From Dendrophyllia cribrosa (Eukaryota > Cnidaria > Anthozoa > Scleractinia > Dendrophylliidae), in assembly GCA_024195265.1 (NCBI GenBank), contig JAJLRJ010000003.1, positions 25,466,989 to 25,530,988 on the forward strand: a stretch of 64,000 nt of DNA, in the 5' to 3' direction. The translations under genes and the position numbers were made by a program. The notes under the pieces are model-generated. The model was not told where the DNA came from and made no database searches. It saw nothing but the letters and a program-made list of their open reading frames with translations. Positions 22,440 through 33,299 of this stretch are shown one piece after another; the stretch's first letter is position 1; each line of letters begins with the position of its first letter.

Positions 22440-22483
22440 CTTCCGCATGCGAAGCGGGCGCTCTACCATTTGAAGTAATCCCC
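22440..22483 (-). pseudogene. tRNA-Ala 5' half, CGC type
   Basis: This is the third copy of the same half-tRNA junction. Confidence 0.7.
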
Positions 22484-23244
22484 TTTGCAGTCGACGGCTT
22501 TCTTTGCTATTTAAAAGACAACTAACTGCATGTCATACATATGTCAACATTTCACCCTGTTGGACTTGTTCAGCCACCTCGGACTCAGTTACTAATTTAA
22601 GCCTGATTTCTAAAGAAAAGGATATTGTAAATTCAAACATAAGAGTAAAAATGTGTTCATAGTCAAAGAAGTAGTTGCTATGAATGTGAATATATGAAAA
22701 TCAAGTAGTTGCTGTAAAGTTGAAGTAGTTGAAGTAGTTCAAAAGTTGAAGTAGTTGCTGTCGTTTATTCGCTTGAAATGAGGTTGTTGATACAGCAGCG
22801 CGTGACAGTTGAAAGTTAATAAAAATAATAATAAAAAACATGGAATGTCTGGCTTAGATCGAAATTACCTCGTAAGGTAGTTTCAATCATGCTCAGAGTA
22901 AACATGTTTCGATCATAATTCGCGCAATGTGCCGCCTGATGTGAACACTACATATGTTTCATGTTTTTGTTGTTCCATTTCGTGGGAATTGGCATCGGTG
23001 TACTCCTTCAGACCAAGCCACTTCTTTGGGATACGCTTTCACTCTTGAAAAGTCTAATATTGATTGGGTGTTCCGTGGCTATGATTGGTTCATCGCACTA
23101 TATAAGTTCATTATGAGAACATTAGTTCTCTCTCTCGCGCAGTTCCATACGGTCTTTATCACCACACTAGTTCTGCCCGCCCGCCTGCCCGCCCATTTGT
23201 CGTTAAGTTAAATTTCATTCTTACTGTTTGTTACATTTATTTAG

Positions 23245-23640
23245 GCCGTACAGACGTTGGTGGCGGCTTCAACCGCTGTTACAGGTGTAACAGATGCGGG
23301 CACTTGGCTAGAGATTGTAAGACGGATTGGCCAGTCGTCCAGCCATCCTATACTAGGTACAACGTGCGGGTGCGGGAACGTCCTTTTCTCCCGGCAGAAG
23401 CGGTGGATGTCCTGCAGCAGGATCATCCTCAAGTAAATGAGGAGTTAGAAGACAATTTTACAGACTTTGTTGTCGAGGTACGAGATTGCTACGAATATCA
23501 AACTAATGCAAGCTTTGTTAAGGTCAAAGGCAACCTTGAGAAAAAATTGCATTTTTTCCAATCTGTGGCGCCTCTAAGTTTATTTTAGACGTTCTGGAGT
23601 ACGGATACAAGTTCACTTGCCTTTCTTGCATATTCCCCGT
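23245..23640 (+). pseudogene. Retroelement remnant: zinc knuckle and start of a polymerase ORF
   Basis: The stretch encodes a CCHC zinc knuckle (CYRCNRCGHLARDC, spacing C-x2-C-x4-H-x4-C) followed by about 80 residues ending in a segment like the region before reverse transcriptase in DIRS-like elements (VKGNLEKKLHFFQS, then after a one-frame shift ILDVLEYGYKF). There is a stop at 23,586-23,588. No reverse transcriptase motifs follow. The zinc knuckle is clear; the DIRS-like assignment is from memory of the motif pattern and is tentative. Confidence 0.5.
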
Positions 23641-23827
23641 GGCGTGTAGGGTAGATATCTTTGGCAACCTAGCGATGGCCTCCTTAGTTAGCTAATAATT
23701 ACTGATCCTCATCAAATCCTTTTGTTCTCTCTCTGCATTATATCAACGATTGCAGCGTGATTAGGAGTTTTGATTCCAAGTGTCTGAGGAAAACGGGGGC
23801 GGTCCTTTTTGTTAGCAAGGGAAATTA

Positions 23828-23955
23828 TCAGGGGTAATACTAAACGTGCTAAAACAGACCAACTGCAATATTTTTAATATTGCAGTGTGCACGCACTGTA
23901 ATATTAAAAATATTGCAGTTAGCCCGTTTTTGCCACGTTTAAGTATCCCCCCTGA
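23828..23955. repeat. 128-bp foldback element
   Basis: It runs from TCAGGGGTAATACTAAACGTG to its inverted complement with small gaps. The centre is a perfect AACTGCAATATTTTTAATATTGCAGT-type palindrome around TGCACGCA. Confidence 0.75.
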
Positions 23956-24150
23956 TGATTTCGTTATTAAAAGACCGTTTGGGTCTAACCCTTATTATTT
24001 TTGCTGCTAACATTTGTTTAAATTGGAATCCATTATGTAATGTACAGCTGAAAATAAAACTTTCTAAAATAAATAAACAGTACACAAGAAAACTATTCCA
24101 GGAGATATGTGAACACCAAGATATTCAATTTATTATAAATCGTAACTTGT

Positions 24151-24720
24151 TTACACCTCATACAAGGACTGATTACAAACTTCACTTGTTTCTGGCTCAA
24201 TGGATTTTTCCTTTAACCCCTTTTCTTCTTTTTGCTCACTGTACTTATGTTCATCATCTTCCTTAATACATTTTTCTTCATTTACGTCGACATTAATTCC
24301 AACATGTTTTGAAGTCGTTCCCTGCAAGATTTCACTTGCTTTCCTCTTAAGTGTCGATGACGTACATTTATACGCCCTTACCCCATCAGATGATCGATGG
24401 CCAGTGGTTTCTTGAATAATCTGTTCTGGTACACCGCCATCATACAATCGCGCAGCACAACTACGCCGAAGGGAATGATTAGTATAGTGTCCATCGAACC
24501 CCCTTTTTTTCATAATTTTCTTTACTACATTCCCCAAAGTCTCTCTCCCCGTTCCTTTTTTGTAATACCAGATGTCCCCTTTTGGCTTATGCAAAGCTCG
24601 CAAATAAAACACGTTATCGCTGACTTCCATTGGGACATGAGACATATTTCTTATACAGTTCAACCGGGCAACGATCTACATTAATCAAATTCTTATATAT
24701 TACGATTCGCATTTGTCTAA
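24151..24720 (-). pseudogene. C-terminal part of a Crypton-type tyrosine recombinase, frameshifted
   Basis: On the minus strand the frame around 24,720-24,660 reads NVDRCPVELYKKYVS. A one-base shift then leads into a frame open to the stop at 24,151. This carries the tyrosine recombinase signature: HSLRRS (HxxR), 23 residues later TGHRS, then AYKC with the candidate nucleophilic tyrosine, ending LKRKASEILQG and an acidic/lysine-rich tail of about 50 residues. The catalytic core is therefore intact but out of frame with the upstream part. The order is that of the DUF3504/Crypton family. The N-terminal exon at 20,518 faces the other way, so the two cannot be one transcript as arranged. Confidence 0.75.
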
Positions 24721-24984
24721 ACCCATTAGATACATTTGCGTTAAAAAAAGCGGAAAAGAAATACAAAAATTTTAGTCGTACTGGCACTTTAAAAGAAGAA
24801 GTAAAAGTGCCAATAATAAGAACGGTCAAAGCGTTAAGAGAAAGAAGAAGGCCCTCTTTTGCCGACAATAATGCACACAACAGTCAAATGCAAAATTTAC
24901 TTTTTAGCGATGTAGTCGTTTTCATCTTTGCAAAAGTCGCCACAGGTTGCAAACAAATAGGACAAGGGTCAAAGACGGAGATTA

Positions 24985-25400
24985 AATCCCCAATGTGACG
25001 AGATTGATATCGAAATCGATGGGAAAATGATCATCAGAGTCGATCATAATAAAACCTTGGGACTCACCATCGATGATCGACTCTATTGATCGATTAATTA
25101 CACGTTGACGAAATATCCAGGAAATTCTCTTCAGCTATTGGCGCCTTAAAACACATGCGGCCCTTTATTTCTTTAAATAATACTGCGATAAAAATCTAAA
25201 ACGCCTTAATATTATCACACTTCGATTATTGTAGTCCTATCTAAGCCTTATTCAAAATGCTACTTATGACATCATATCTCGTTACCATAGCTTGCCAAAC
25301 TTTACCAAAATATTAACGTGACTCCAGGTTAAACGAACAGCTACAAAATGCGTGATAAGCTAACAAGAAATGCTCCTGAGGGTTAAAAAGCAGGCTGCCC
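24985..25400 (+). pseudogene. CR1/L2-like LINE reverse transcriptase fragment
   Basis: With stops and frame changes the plus strand reads KTLGLTIDDRL, then SSAIGALKHMRPFI and ILSHFDYCSPI. This is the conserved run near the C-terminal end of reverse transcriptase in CR1/L2/jockey-group LINEs. It contains in-frame stops and is dead. Confidence 0.65.
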
Positions 25401-25499
25401 ACCATAATCATAACACGATAAACCAGACGGGAATACAAGTGTAATTTATGAGTCACTTTATTTATAGTTTAACTGCTACTCATGTTGACTTAACATAAA

Positions 25500-25505
25500 T
25501 TTATT
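25500..25505 (-). promoter_or_regulatory. Poly(A) signal of the secreted-protein gene
   Basis: AATAAA on the minus strand, 87 bases after the stop codon. Confidence 0.6.
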
Positions 25506-25591
25506 GAGAGCGATCAGCGTCATTTAAATTGCCTTATTAATCACTATTTTAAGTAATCAGACTTTTGTAAAGACACGATTATCACAGTGCT

Positions 25592-28009
25592 TCACTGATT
25601 GGACTCTATGTTTTCAGCCATCTTTCCGAATTTCCCATTGTTTTGCTCTAGATGTTTCTGGTACGCTTTCACAATGGTAATAAAATGATCCAGCATAGTT
25701 GCGTCACAGTCGTAAGCCGCCTCTTTAATACAGTCAATGTAATCTAACATCGAAGTCAGAAGGTCGTTGTCAATCCCTGTCTTAACCAGGGACTCATCTC
25801 TTATTATGCATTTGCGCACGGCATTTCCAACACACGGTTTGTAGCTGTCGTTCTCTGTGGGTAGAAAAAAAATCAATAATCTTTTATTACTTCTCCATGT
25901 TGTACCGTAGAACTGGAAGTGGCTTAGATTCTACAGCACGAGATACACATCTGTCTTGGTTTATTCGATTGCCGTTAATTAGAAGATTTTTACCAAATTC
26001 TACCAGACAACATGTCAACTATGCATGCACAATTCAGTGTATTTTTTGGTGCCTCTTTACAAAAATAAGAAAATAACAAATTGACTGCAGTGTACATTGG
26101 CCTTCGGCACGTGGCTTTCTGGGATCGTTTGGGTTCTCAGCGTTACGATAGATTGGTGGTTTCCTAAAACAACGTTTTAACTCAGTATTCATGGCTCGTA
26201 TTGGTTACCCTAATGATCCCAGAAATCACAGAACTAACAGCTGGTGCTCAGTGTCTCTAAAGTTTCTGTTAAAGCGAATTATCTAAGAAGATTAGATTTC
26301 ATTTTCTCTGCCCAATTGGGTTGAAATTCCAATACGTTAAGGCTATGAGATATGTGTTTTAACGTTTCTAGTATAGTAGGTGTTTAAGGTATTAATAAGT
26401 AATTAAATAACCTTTACAAATTGCGTTTTTAACTTAATCTGCTTGATAAATATATACGATCTGAATGTTTTTTAATGCAAGGTTGGTATCTGATCAATTT
26501 GCAAGAAAATAGGTCCACGTGACGGAAGAAACGAATGACTGTTAGAATATTAGAATTATTTCAATTTGTTATTCTTGTTTGCTTCTTTCTATTTGTACGG
26601 AATAAAGATACTTTGATGAATTGATTTTCATTGTTCAGTTCTGGCGTAATATTTGAAGGTCCCATACGAATATGTTCTTAAAAATAGTAATTACTTACCA
26701 ACATTCGGCAGGTTCTCTTTTTTCATTATACCTAGAATAAAACAGAGTACCATGGGCATCGAAATAGCATTTCGGATGCTAATTTAAGACTTTTTTAACA
26801 ATTGTTAAAAAAAAGTATTAAAGAGGAACTTACATTGGAACAATAGGTTCGCAAATGAAAAGAAATCTCAAGAAAAAAAAACAGCAATAGTGATCTACAA
26901 TCAAAGGGCTCTAGAAGCCATGTATCCTGTGAATACCAGAAAAAGTAAGAGTAATTTAGTTGCTCTTTATGTTTTGTTATTCAGGTTATTAGCGGCGTTT
27001 CTATTTTAAATAACAAATCTTATCGTAACATAAATATCCGTTTTGTGAAACGAGACAGCTGGATGACGTAGTACACTAAGGAATTACCAGTTGAGGTTTA
27101 CAGCCGAGTTAGCGAGCGATATTTTCCAGATCACATCGAAAGAGGGATCGTGCATTTTCCATAATACAAGGCAAACCATGAAATTATACCTGTAGCTAAT
27201 GTGATTCTCTTTAGGTCATCGGTCTGTATGTCTTTGCAAAGTCCTGCTTTCTTTGTAATGACCATGAGCTGCCATTCATAAGCGAGCATGAAGTGGAGCA
27301 TATCGGGGACGGATGATATGTAGTCAACAGGGTCTGTGTTTTTAATGCACTGAACGAATTCCTGCAGACGAGTAAAGAAAAGTTTAGTGAGGCAGAAAGG
27401 AAGCTTGATACAGGGGTTATGGTACCAGGTCTTTGGCTTACATCCTGAACCCGAGTTCAACGTTCTTCAAAATGCTTGTAAATAGCTGGCAGATCTAGAA
27501 TTCTTTACCTCGTGCAAACAGTCCACAAAAAATGAAAATAACTATATATATGTAGCATAGGTGATGTGCACCGATTAAACTAAGACAGTGCTCTACAATG
27601 AAGGAGCCAATAATAAAATCAATATACGAACTACTCAATTTGTGAGGGCATAGATTTGAATACAAATCTGTTTCGTAGAGCGACATGACGTCGGTCCACT
27701 CATCAGTTAATCTATATATACACTGAAGCATGCTATGAGTCGTAATTGTTTCATCTTGTCTAAAACGAACGTTCCCTACATATGTTATTTGAGATTATGC
27801 CTTACCTTTAAAGATTTGCAGGCATGTTTCATAATCGCATCCTCGTTTTTGGGAGCTTTCTTTGATTGTTCGGCGGAAACGTCTGAACGCCATTCAGATC
27901 CAGCACACTTCAATCCTGCATTATTAGCAACTTCGCGTTGTAAGATAAGCCCGCTCACAAAGGGAATGAAACAAACAGCAGCAAAAACGGAGACAATCGT
28001 GGAAAACAT
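25592..28009 (-). CDS. Secreted eight-cysteine protein, four exons
   Basis: Exons on the minus strand are 28,009-27,806, 27,361-27,190, 26,731-26,699 and 25,854-25,592 (stop). Every junction has GT/AG with good context (AAAG|GTAAGG, CTGCAG|GAATTC, ACAG|GTATAA, TTCTAG|GTATAA, TTG|GTAAGT, CCACAG|AGAACG) and phases 0, 1 and 1 agree, giving 223 residues. The third exon is only 33 bp and keeps the frame whether included or skipped. The N-terminus MFSTIVSVFAAVCFIPFVSG is a clear signal peptide. The mature part has eight cysteines in pairs (LKCAG/HACKS, VQCIK/GLCKD, KPCVG/RKCII, IDCIK/YDCDA), suggesting four disulfides in a mostly helical secreted protein. The spacing loosely recalls DUF19-type domains, but I do not recognise the family. 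A broken partial paralogue lies at 13,585-14,646. Confidence 0.72.
26699..26731 (-). other. 33-bp mini-exon of the secreted-protein gene
   Basis: It encodes about 11 residues (IMKKENLPNV plus split codons) between TTCTAG and GTAAGT. Its boundaries are conserved in the paralogue, which argues that it is real and not chance. Confidence 0.6.
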
Positions 28010-28569
28010 CTTTGGCAAACCAAGGACTCCTAAAATACATTGTGCAAAACAGAGGTGTTGGTTGATAAAATGTGCACGATCTTATCATATGCAGAAAATT
28101 TATATCTTATAGCAGGGATCACATGGAATCTCTTGGTGGGGATGCTTAAACGAAATGGTCAATACAGAAATGTTACAAAATACGGAACTCGGGTTAATAG
28201 ATTAGCGAATTCTCTTGAAACAACGTGAAGAATATACATCATCCAAGTCATGTTGGAAACTTTTGTTCCTGCTTAATTGATGACCAGACAAAACTTCCCT
28301 ATATTGTACGGCTTGTCGTTAGCACAGTAAACCGAGAAATTCGACAGGATGTTTCTTTGCCTGTATACATAGAGAGCTCCTTTGGTCATTTAAGACAGTA
28401 ATAGTACCCGTGCATGAAATAACGACTTACGTGTTTTTTAACTTTTCCGAAAAGAACCGTAAATGTAAGGACGTTTCCTAAGAGTTAATCCCGAGTTGTA
28501 TGAAGACGTCTCGGATAAAGAATTTTCGTTATATTTGACATGTAATTCGGCTTCCCTATGCATCCTAAC
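28010..28569. other. Upstream of the secreted-protein gene, no other gene seen
   Basis: Plus-strand ORFs here overlap exon 1 or have no recognised domain. The promoter of the minus-strand gene would lie here, but no clear TATA element stands out. Confidence 0.4.
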
Positions 28570-31150
28570 GCCTTTTCATTATCTTTGCCCGTCTTTGTAC
28601 ATTGTTCTTATTCAGCCAGGAACGTTTTGTTTGATGCGGCTAATACCTTCCATCCTTCTAAACTGCTTCAAATTTTAACTTTAATGGCGAATATATTCTT
28701 CACAGATTGATCCAAGAATGATCGTTGCTATTCAGCAAAGCTCTAGACTTAGGATTGGACTTAGATTAGTTTAAGCGTTAATTAAAATATATAGCTCTTT
28801 TAAACAGAGAACTTACCTTCAATCTTGCTTCGATTCTCTTCTTCAAATGGAATGAAGAACACAAGTATCCGTTTTCATTTTATTTCAAAACCTCATTAAT
28901 AATTCAAAGAATATCAGAGAGGAATTTGATATCAGTCTCAGGGGGAAAGAGGGCTCCAATGTCCAGACAATGAAATTATCGCCAAGTTTTTAATGAAAAC
29001 GATTTCGAATCCTCGCCGTGATATTTATATAAAGATGATTTTTGTCAAAGTCGTTTTATGCACCTTGCCAGTCATCTTCGGTATAGCATTTTTCAGGAGA
29101 TTATTTTTACCTCCGTTTCAAAAAATGGTCTATTGTCCGGCTCAAATTCACACATTTAGATTTAAACAATAGGCCTTTTGTTCTAAGTGACGCTGCCGAA
29201 ACAACGCCGGAAAGTTCGTGGATGATCGTAAAATATTCGGCTTGTAGACAACACGAGGGCTTGCAACTTTTGAGCTCACATAGAACTCTTTCTGAAATGG
29301 ACTTATAATTTGAAAACTGGTTCGATCTTAGATTTTCATTTCAGTTTTGTAGAGTGTGTACAAGCGCATTTTAGTGCAAATGTGTGACTCTTTTAGGAAG
29401 TTGTGATTTTTTGCTTCTAAACACCGTGTGCTTTAATGAATAAAGATAAATTAAAACATATTTACATAAACAATTATTTCCGCGGTCTGAGATTTAAATG
29501 CTTACTATGCAAACTGCTTAGGCGCCAATATATTTATTTCAGAACAATCCACATGGGATAACAATAGCATGCGACAAACACTGGCAAAACTGTTATCTTT
29601 AAACTGAAGCGAAGACGTTTTTCATGGCAATATCTGAGACATTTTTCATCGTAAACCAGTACGTAAAAGGTTTCAACGCTTTATCTTAAAGATTCGGGCG
29701 TGTATTTCCTTCCTGGTCCAAAACATGCTTCAATATTAAATAACAGCACCTCGTAAAAATATTCAAAGTACTGTTTAACTGAAAATGAGCAGTAGTAGTC
29801 GAGAGTTTTTACACCTGATAAAACACGTGTTGCCATAGCTATTTTTTTTAGTATCGACTTTAAAAATAATCCTTGGCAAGTTACCCCGTGGGTGAGGTTT
29901 TGAGTTATAACTGACACGACAAAACTAATAACAGAGTAATAAAAGTTCCTCTAACACTAAAGCATTGGTTGTATTCTTAAAGATTTAAACGAGGTTTGCT
30001 GCGAGTTATAAATCATTCGAATCTTGCAGCTGCGTAAATATGTGTTGCTTTATTCGATAAAATTATGTCTGAAAGTCTATTTTGCGAGGCTAACGGCAGC
30101 TACGTTCATCGGATAACAAACAAGCAAAGCACTTAAATCACTTTGTTTGTAAATTTTGTTTTACTACGGCGTTTAGTTACGAGGTGAAAGCATTGAAATA
30201 TGGCGCCGCGGAAAGAATTGTTTATGCAATTATGTGTTTTACCTTACACCTCCCTTAAAAAAGTCACACCTTTGCGCTAAAGTGTGCTTTTATGTGCACA
30301 TATTCTACAAAACTGAAATGAAAATCTAAGACTGGACTCGTTTTATGAGTCTATTTCAGAAAGAATTCTCTGTGAGCTCAAAGTTGCGCGCGCTCAGGTT
30401 GTCAAGCCGAAAATTTTACGATCGTCCACGAACTTGTCGGCGTGGTTTCGGCAGCGTCACTTAATACAAAAGGCCTATTGCTTAATTCTTAATGTGTGAA
30501 TGTGAACCGGCACAATAGACCATATCTTGACACGGAGGAAAAATAATCTCCTGAAAAATGTTATACCGAATATGGCTGATACGGTGGATAAAACGACTTT
30601 GACAAAAATCACTGTGATCTTTATATAAATATCACGGCGACGATTCAAAATCGTTTTCATGAAAGAAAAAAAGAAAAAGAACTTGCCGATAATCTGATAT
30701 TTTGGACAACCCCGCTTCCTCCCCTTAGACTGATATCAAATCCCTCTTTGGGCTTTTCAGAATGACGGAATGGGTTTATGCACTCGGGTGGTGATAGGCT
30801 GATATTCTTTGAATTTTATTAATGAGTTTTTGAAATAAAATGAAAGCGGTTACTTGCGTTCTTCATTCCATTTGAAGACGAGAATAGAAGCAGAATTGTA
30901 GGTAAGTTCTCTGTGTAAAAGAGCCATACATTTTAAATATGTTTTAAAATAATCTAAGTCCAATCCAAAGTCTAGAGCTTTGCTGATTGACAACAAACAT
31001 ACTAGGACTAATCTGTGGAGAATATATTCGCCATTGGTAGTTAGACTATTCTTTACAGGGCCTACCTCTCTACTCATTAAAATGTTAAGCAGTTTAGAGC
31101 GATGAAAAATATTAGCAGCGACAAACAAAATGTTCCTGGCTGAAAAGAAC
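28570..31150. repeat. Large inverted repeat, arms of about 0.9 kb
   Basis: About 28,570-29,500 and about 30,230-31,150 are inverted complements with roughly 80-90 percent similarity by eye. Shared markers are CAGCCAGGAAC, TTATTTCAAAA, CTGATATCAA and TTATATAAA near GTGATCTT/GTGATATT. The middle (about 29,690-30,060) is an inverted relative of bases 340-700. No gene was recognised. Confidence 0.7.
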
Positions 31151-31620
31151 AATGCGCAAAGACGCGCAAAGACGATTGATTAATGAAGCATAATATCACT
31201 TCATTCGGTATTTCTGTGAATGGAAAGAAGTAAATTTTCCCAATTATTGTGTCGTTACGCACGACCTTATAGTTACGGTTCTTTACGGAAAAGTTCGTTG
31301 CGTATCGCTGGGGTACTCGTGCTGTCTTGAATGGCAATAGGAGTTCGCTATATATACACAGGCATCTTGTTTTCCTTCTTAACATTGTTACAAGAGGATT
31401 CGCCAGTCTTAAGCGACAAAACTATCTATTTCCCGTCGAACTACAGGAAATACGTTCCAACCAAACTTGGTTCCAAATGCAGACATCCTTTTTATAAAGC
31501 ATATTTTGCGTTTGTTTGCTGAAATATTGCTTTTTAAGATTTCAATTCAACTTAATTAATTTTTTACGGAATTATGAGACACTTTGACATCGTAAACTAG
31601 TACGTCAAAGATTTAAACCT
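31151..31620. other. No gene seen
   Basis: Short ORFs on both strands have no recognisable domain. Confidence 0.4.
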
Positions 31621-31624
31621 TTTA

Positions 31625-32095
31625 TTTAAAGTGCCTAACACCCCTAGATAGCTATTTTCAGAATAAAATCTATGTAAATTGAACAGTTAAATGGTAACAT
31701 ATTTCTTGTTTTGAACGTCGCGTTTGTGAGTTAAAGAGATTTGAATTTACAAAATTCTAATTAGATGACGTCAACCCGGGAATTTGCCATTATTTCTACA
31801 CCAATTTACAATGCGCAGTTTACAGCTTGAGGATAATTAATTTGATAAATACTAAAAATAAACTGTGGATAGTCGATTGATTCGTAAACAAATATTACTT
31901 GGAGGTGAAAACAAGTAGTTGTATAATAAATTATTCCCGGGTTGACGTCATCTCATTAGCATTTTGTAAATTCAAATCTCTATAACTCACTAACACGACG
32001 TTCAAAACAATCAATATTTTACCATTCAGCTATTCAATGTACATAGAGTTGATTCTGTAAATAGCTTTCTAGGGGTGATAGGCACATTAAAATTC
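31625..32095. repeat. Inverted repeat, 160-bp arms and 150-bp loop
   Basis: 31,625-31,785 and about 31,935-32,095 are inverted complements sharing TTTGAATTTACAAAAT and GATGACGTCAACCCGGGAAT. It is probably a non-autonomous element. Confidence 0.7.
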
Positions 32096-32247
32096 GGCTG
32101 TCGATTTTGTACGTGCTCCAAAACACGCTTTAATAACAAAAGCTTCTCCGGATCGTTAAATCTTCAGCTTGATAACCCGAACGCGCGCAACTTTGAGCTC
32201 ACGAAGACCTCTTTCTGAAATAGTCTCATAAAACTTCTTCAGTCTTA

Positions 32248-32492
32248 TACCCCATTCACACCAACGCTTAAACATGTTTAAATGTTGTTTAGTTTAAAAC
32301 AGGTTTACAAAAATACCTCCTAACCTCCCGTAATATTTGGAGTGAAATCTTTACTAAAAGAAACTTTATTGAATTTATTACCATTTCAGATAGTTTGAGT
32401 CATATACATTTCAAAACGTTCAAGATAGAGGCTAAAACGTAGTTAAACTAAACAACATTTAAACATGTTTGACCGTTGGCGTGAATGGGGCA
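32248..32492. mobile_element. 245-bp miniature element with TTA duplication (Harbinger-like)
   Basis: The ends are TACCCCATTCACACCAACG and the inverted TGCCCCATTCACGCCAACG. It is flanked by TTA on both sides (32,245-32,247 and 32,493-32,495). The related sequence on the minus strand at about 30,325-30,335 has CAGTCTTAGATTTTC uninterrupted, which is the empty site. A 3-bp TWA duplication fits the PIF/Harbinger group. Confidence 0.85.
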
Positions 32493-32495
32493 TTA

Positions 32496-33002
32496 GATTT
32501 TCATTTCAGTCTTCTAGAGTGTGTGCGCATAAAAGCACACTTAAGTGCAAAGGTGTGACTTTCTTAGGGAGGTGTGATTACGTTTTTATTCAAAACACCA
32601 TGTGTATTCATGAATAAAGATAAAGACATATTTGCATAAACAATTATTTCGTAGTAAAACAAAAGTTACAAACAAAGCGATTTAATTGCTTTGCTTCTTT
32701 GTTATCCGATGAACGTAGCTGCCGTTAACCTGGCAAAATAGACTTACAGACAAGATGTCATCGCCGAAAGCAACGGATATTTATGCTTTAAAAATGGACG
32801 AGTAACCAGGTGATAAGACATATTTACAAACTTAAAAAACGTTCTCTGGTTAAAAAGTTTTAAATATGTGAGGTTTCGATTGCCAGTTTGCAATACCTCT
32901 TCTTTTTATCCATTATTACGTTAATCTTTTGTGTTGAATCGTTTTATGGAATATTCATAGACTGCTAAGCCATTGTTGTTGATATATCGAGAAAGGGACT
33001 CT
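32496..33002. repeat. Dispersed repeat remainder, no gene seen
   Basis: Pieces match 30,120-30,330 and 280-345 in inverted orientation. Confidence 0.5.
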
Positions 33003-33299
33003 TTGACGAATAATGAATAAAAAGGGCGAACATGGAAATATATACGGTAAAAAGTGTAAGTGACAAGGAAAACTTTCGCGTAACGAAACACTGGAATCTT
33101 GGCCTACCGCAATTACAAGCGAAGCAGACGATAACTCGAAACAAGTACCTAGGCAATATTCAATTCTTTTAAAAACATTGTATTAGCATTTTATTCCCCC
33201 AAAAGTATTTTTAATGTTTCTATCGGTATTTTTCTACTTCACACTTTTTACCGTATATATTTCTATGTTCGCGCATTTTATTCTTTATTTGTCAAAGAT
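33003..33299. mobile_element. Miniature inverted-repeat element (copy 2, complete)
   Basis: The ends CTTTGACGAATAATGAATAA and the inverted CTTTGACAAATAAAGAATAA continue as 55-60 bp inverted repeats. It is the same element as at 1-290. Confidence 0.75.

Larger units (their letters stand above)
21521..22846. repeat. Tandem duplication of a 663-bp tRNA-bearing unit
   Basis: The segment from the tRNA at 21,521 is repeated from the tRNA at 22,184 with the same order: full-length tRNA, spacer with TATACC..TAGACTGGGTTAGCC, CGC 5' half, then GAAGTAGTTG-rich sequence. A third spacer part occurs near 18,530-18,750. Confidence 0.8.
25425..26790 (-). repeat. Duplicated block, intact-gene copy
   Basis: It pairs with 13,430-14,697. 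It spans the last two exons of the secreted-protein gene and about 840 bp of intron. Confidence 0.8.

Noticed and set aside
15264..22483. tRNA-derived SINE instead of tRNA genes
   Set aside because: Several copies have intact cloverleaves with downstream T runs and no shared SINE body or tail following the tRNA 3' end; the repeat unit is a tandem array.
27495..27731. Possible extra exon of the secreted gene with a hydrophobic stretch
   Set aside because: Exons 1 and 2 already join in phase 0 across this segment, and adding it is not needed; it is treated as intron.
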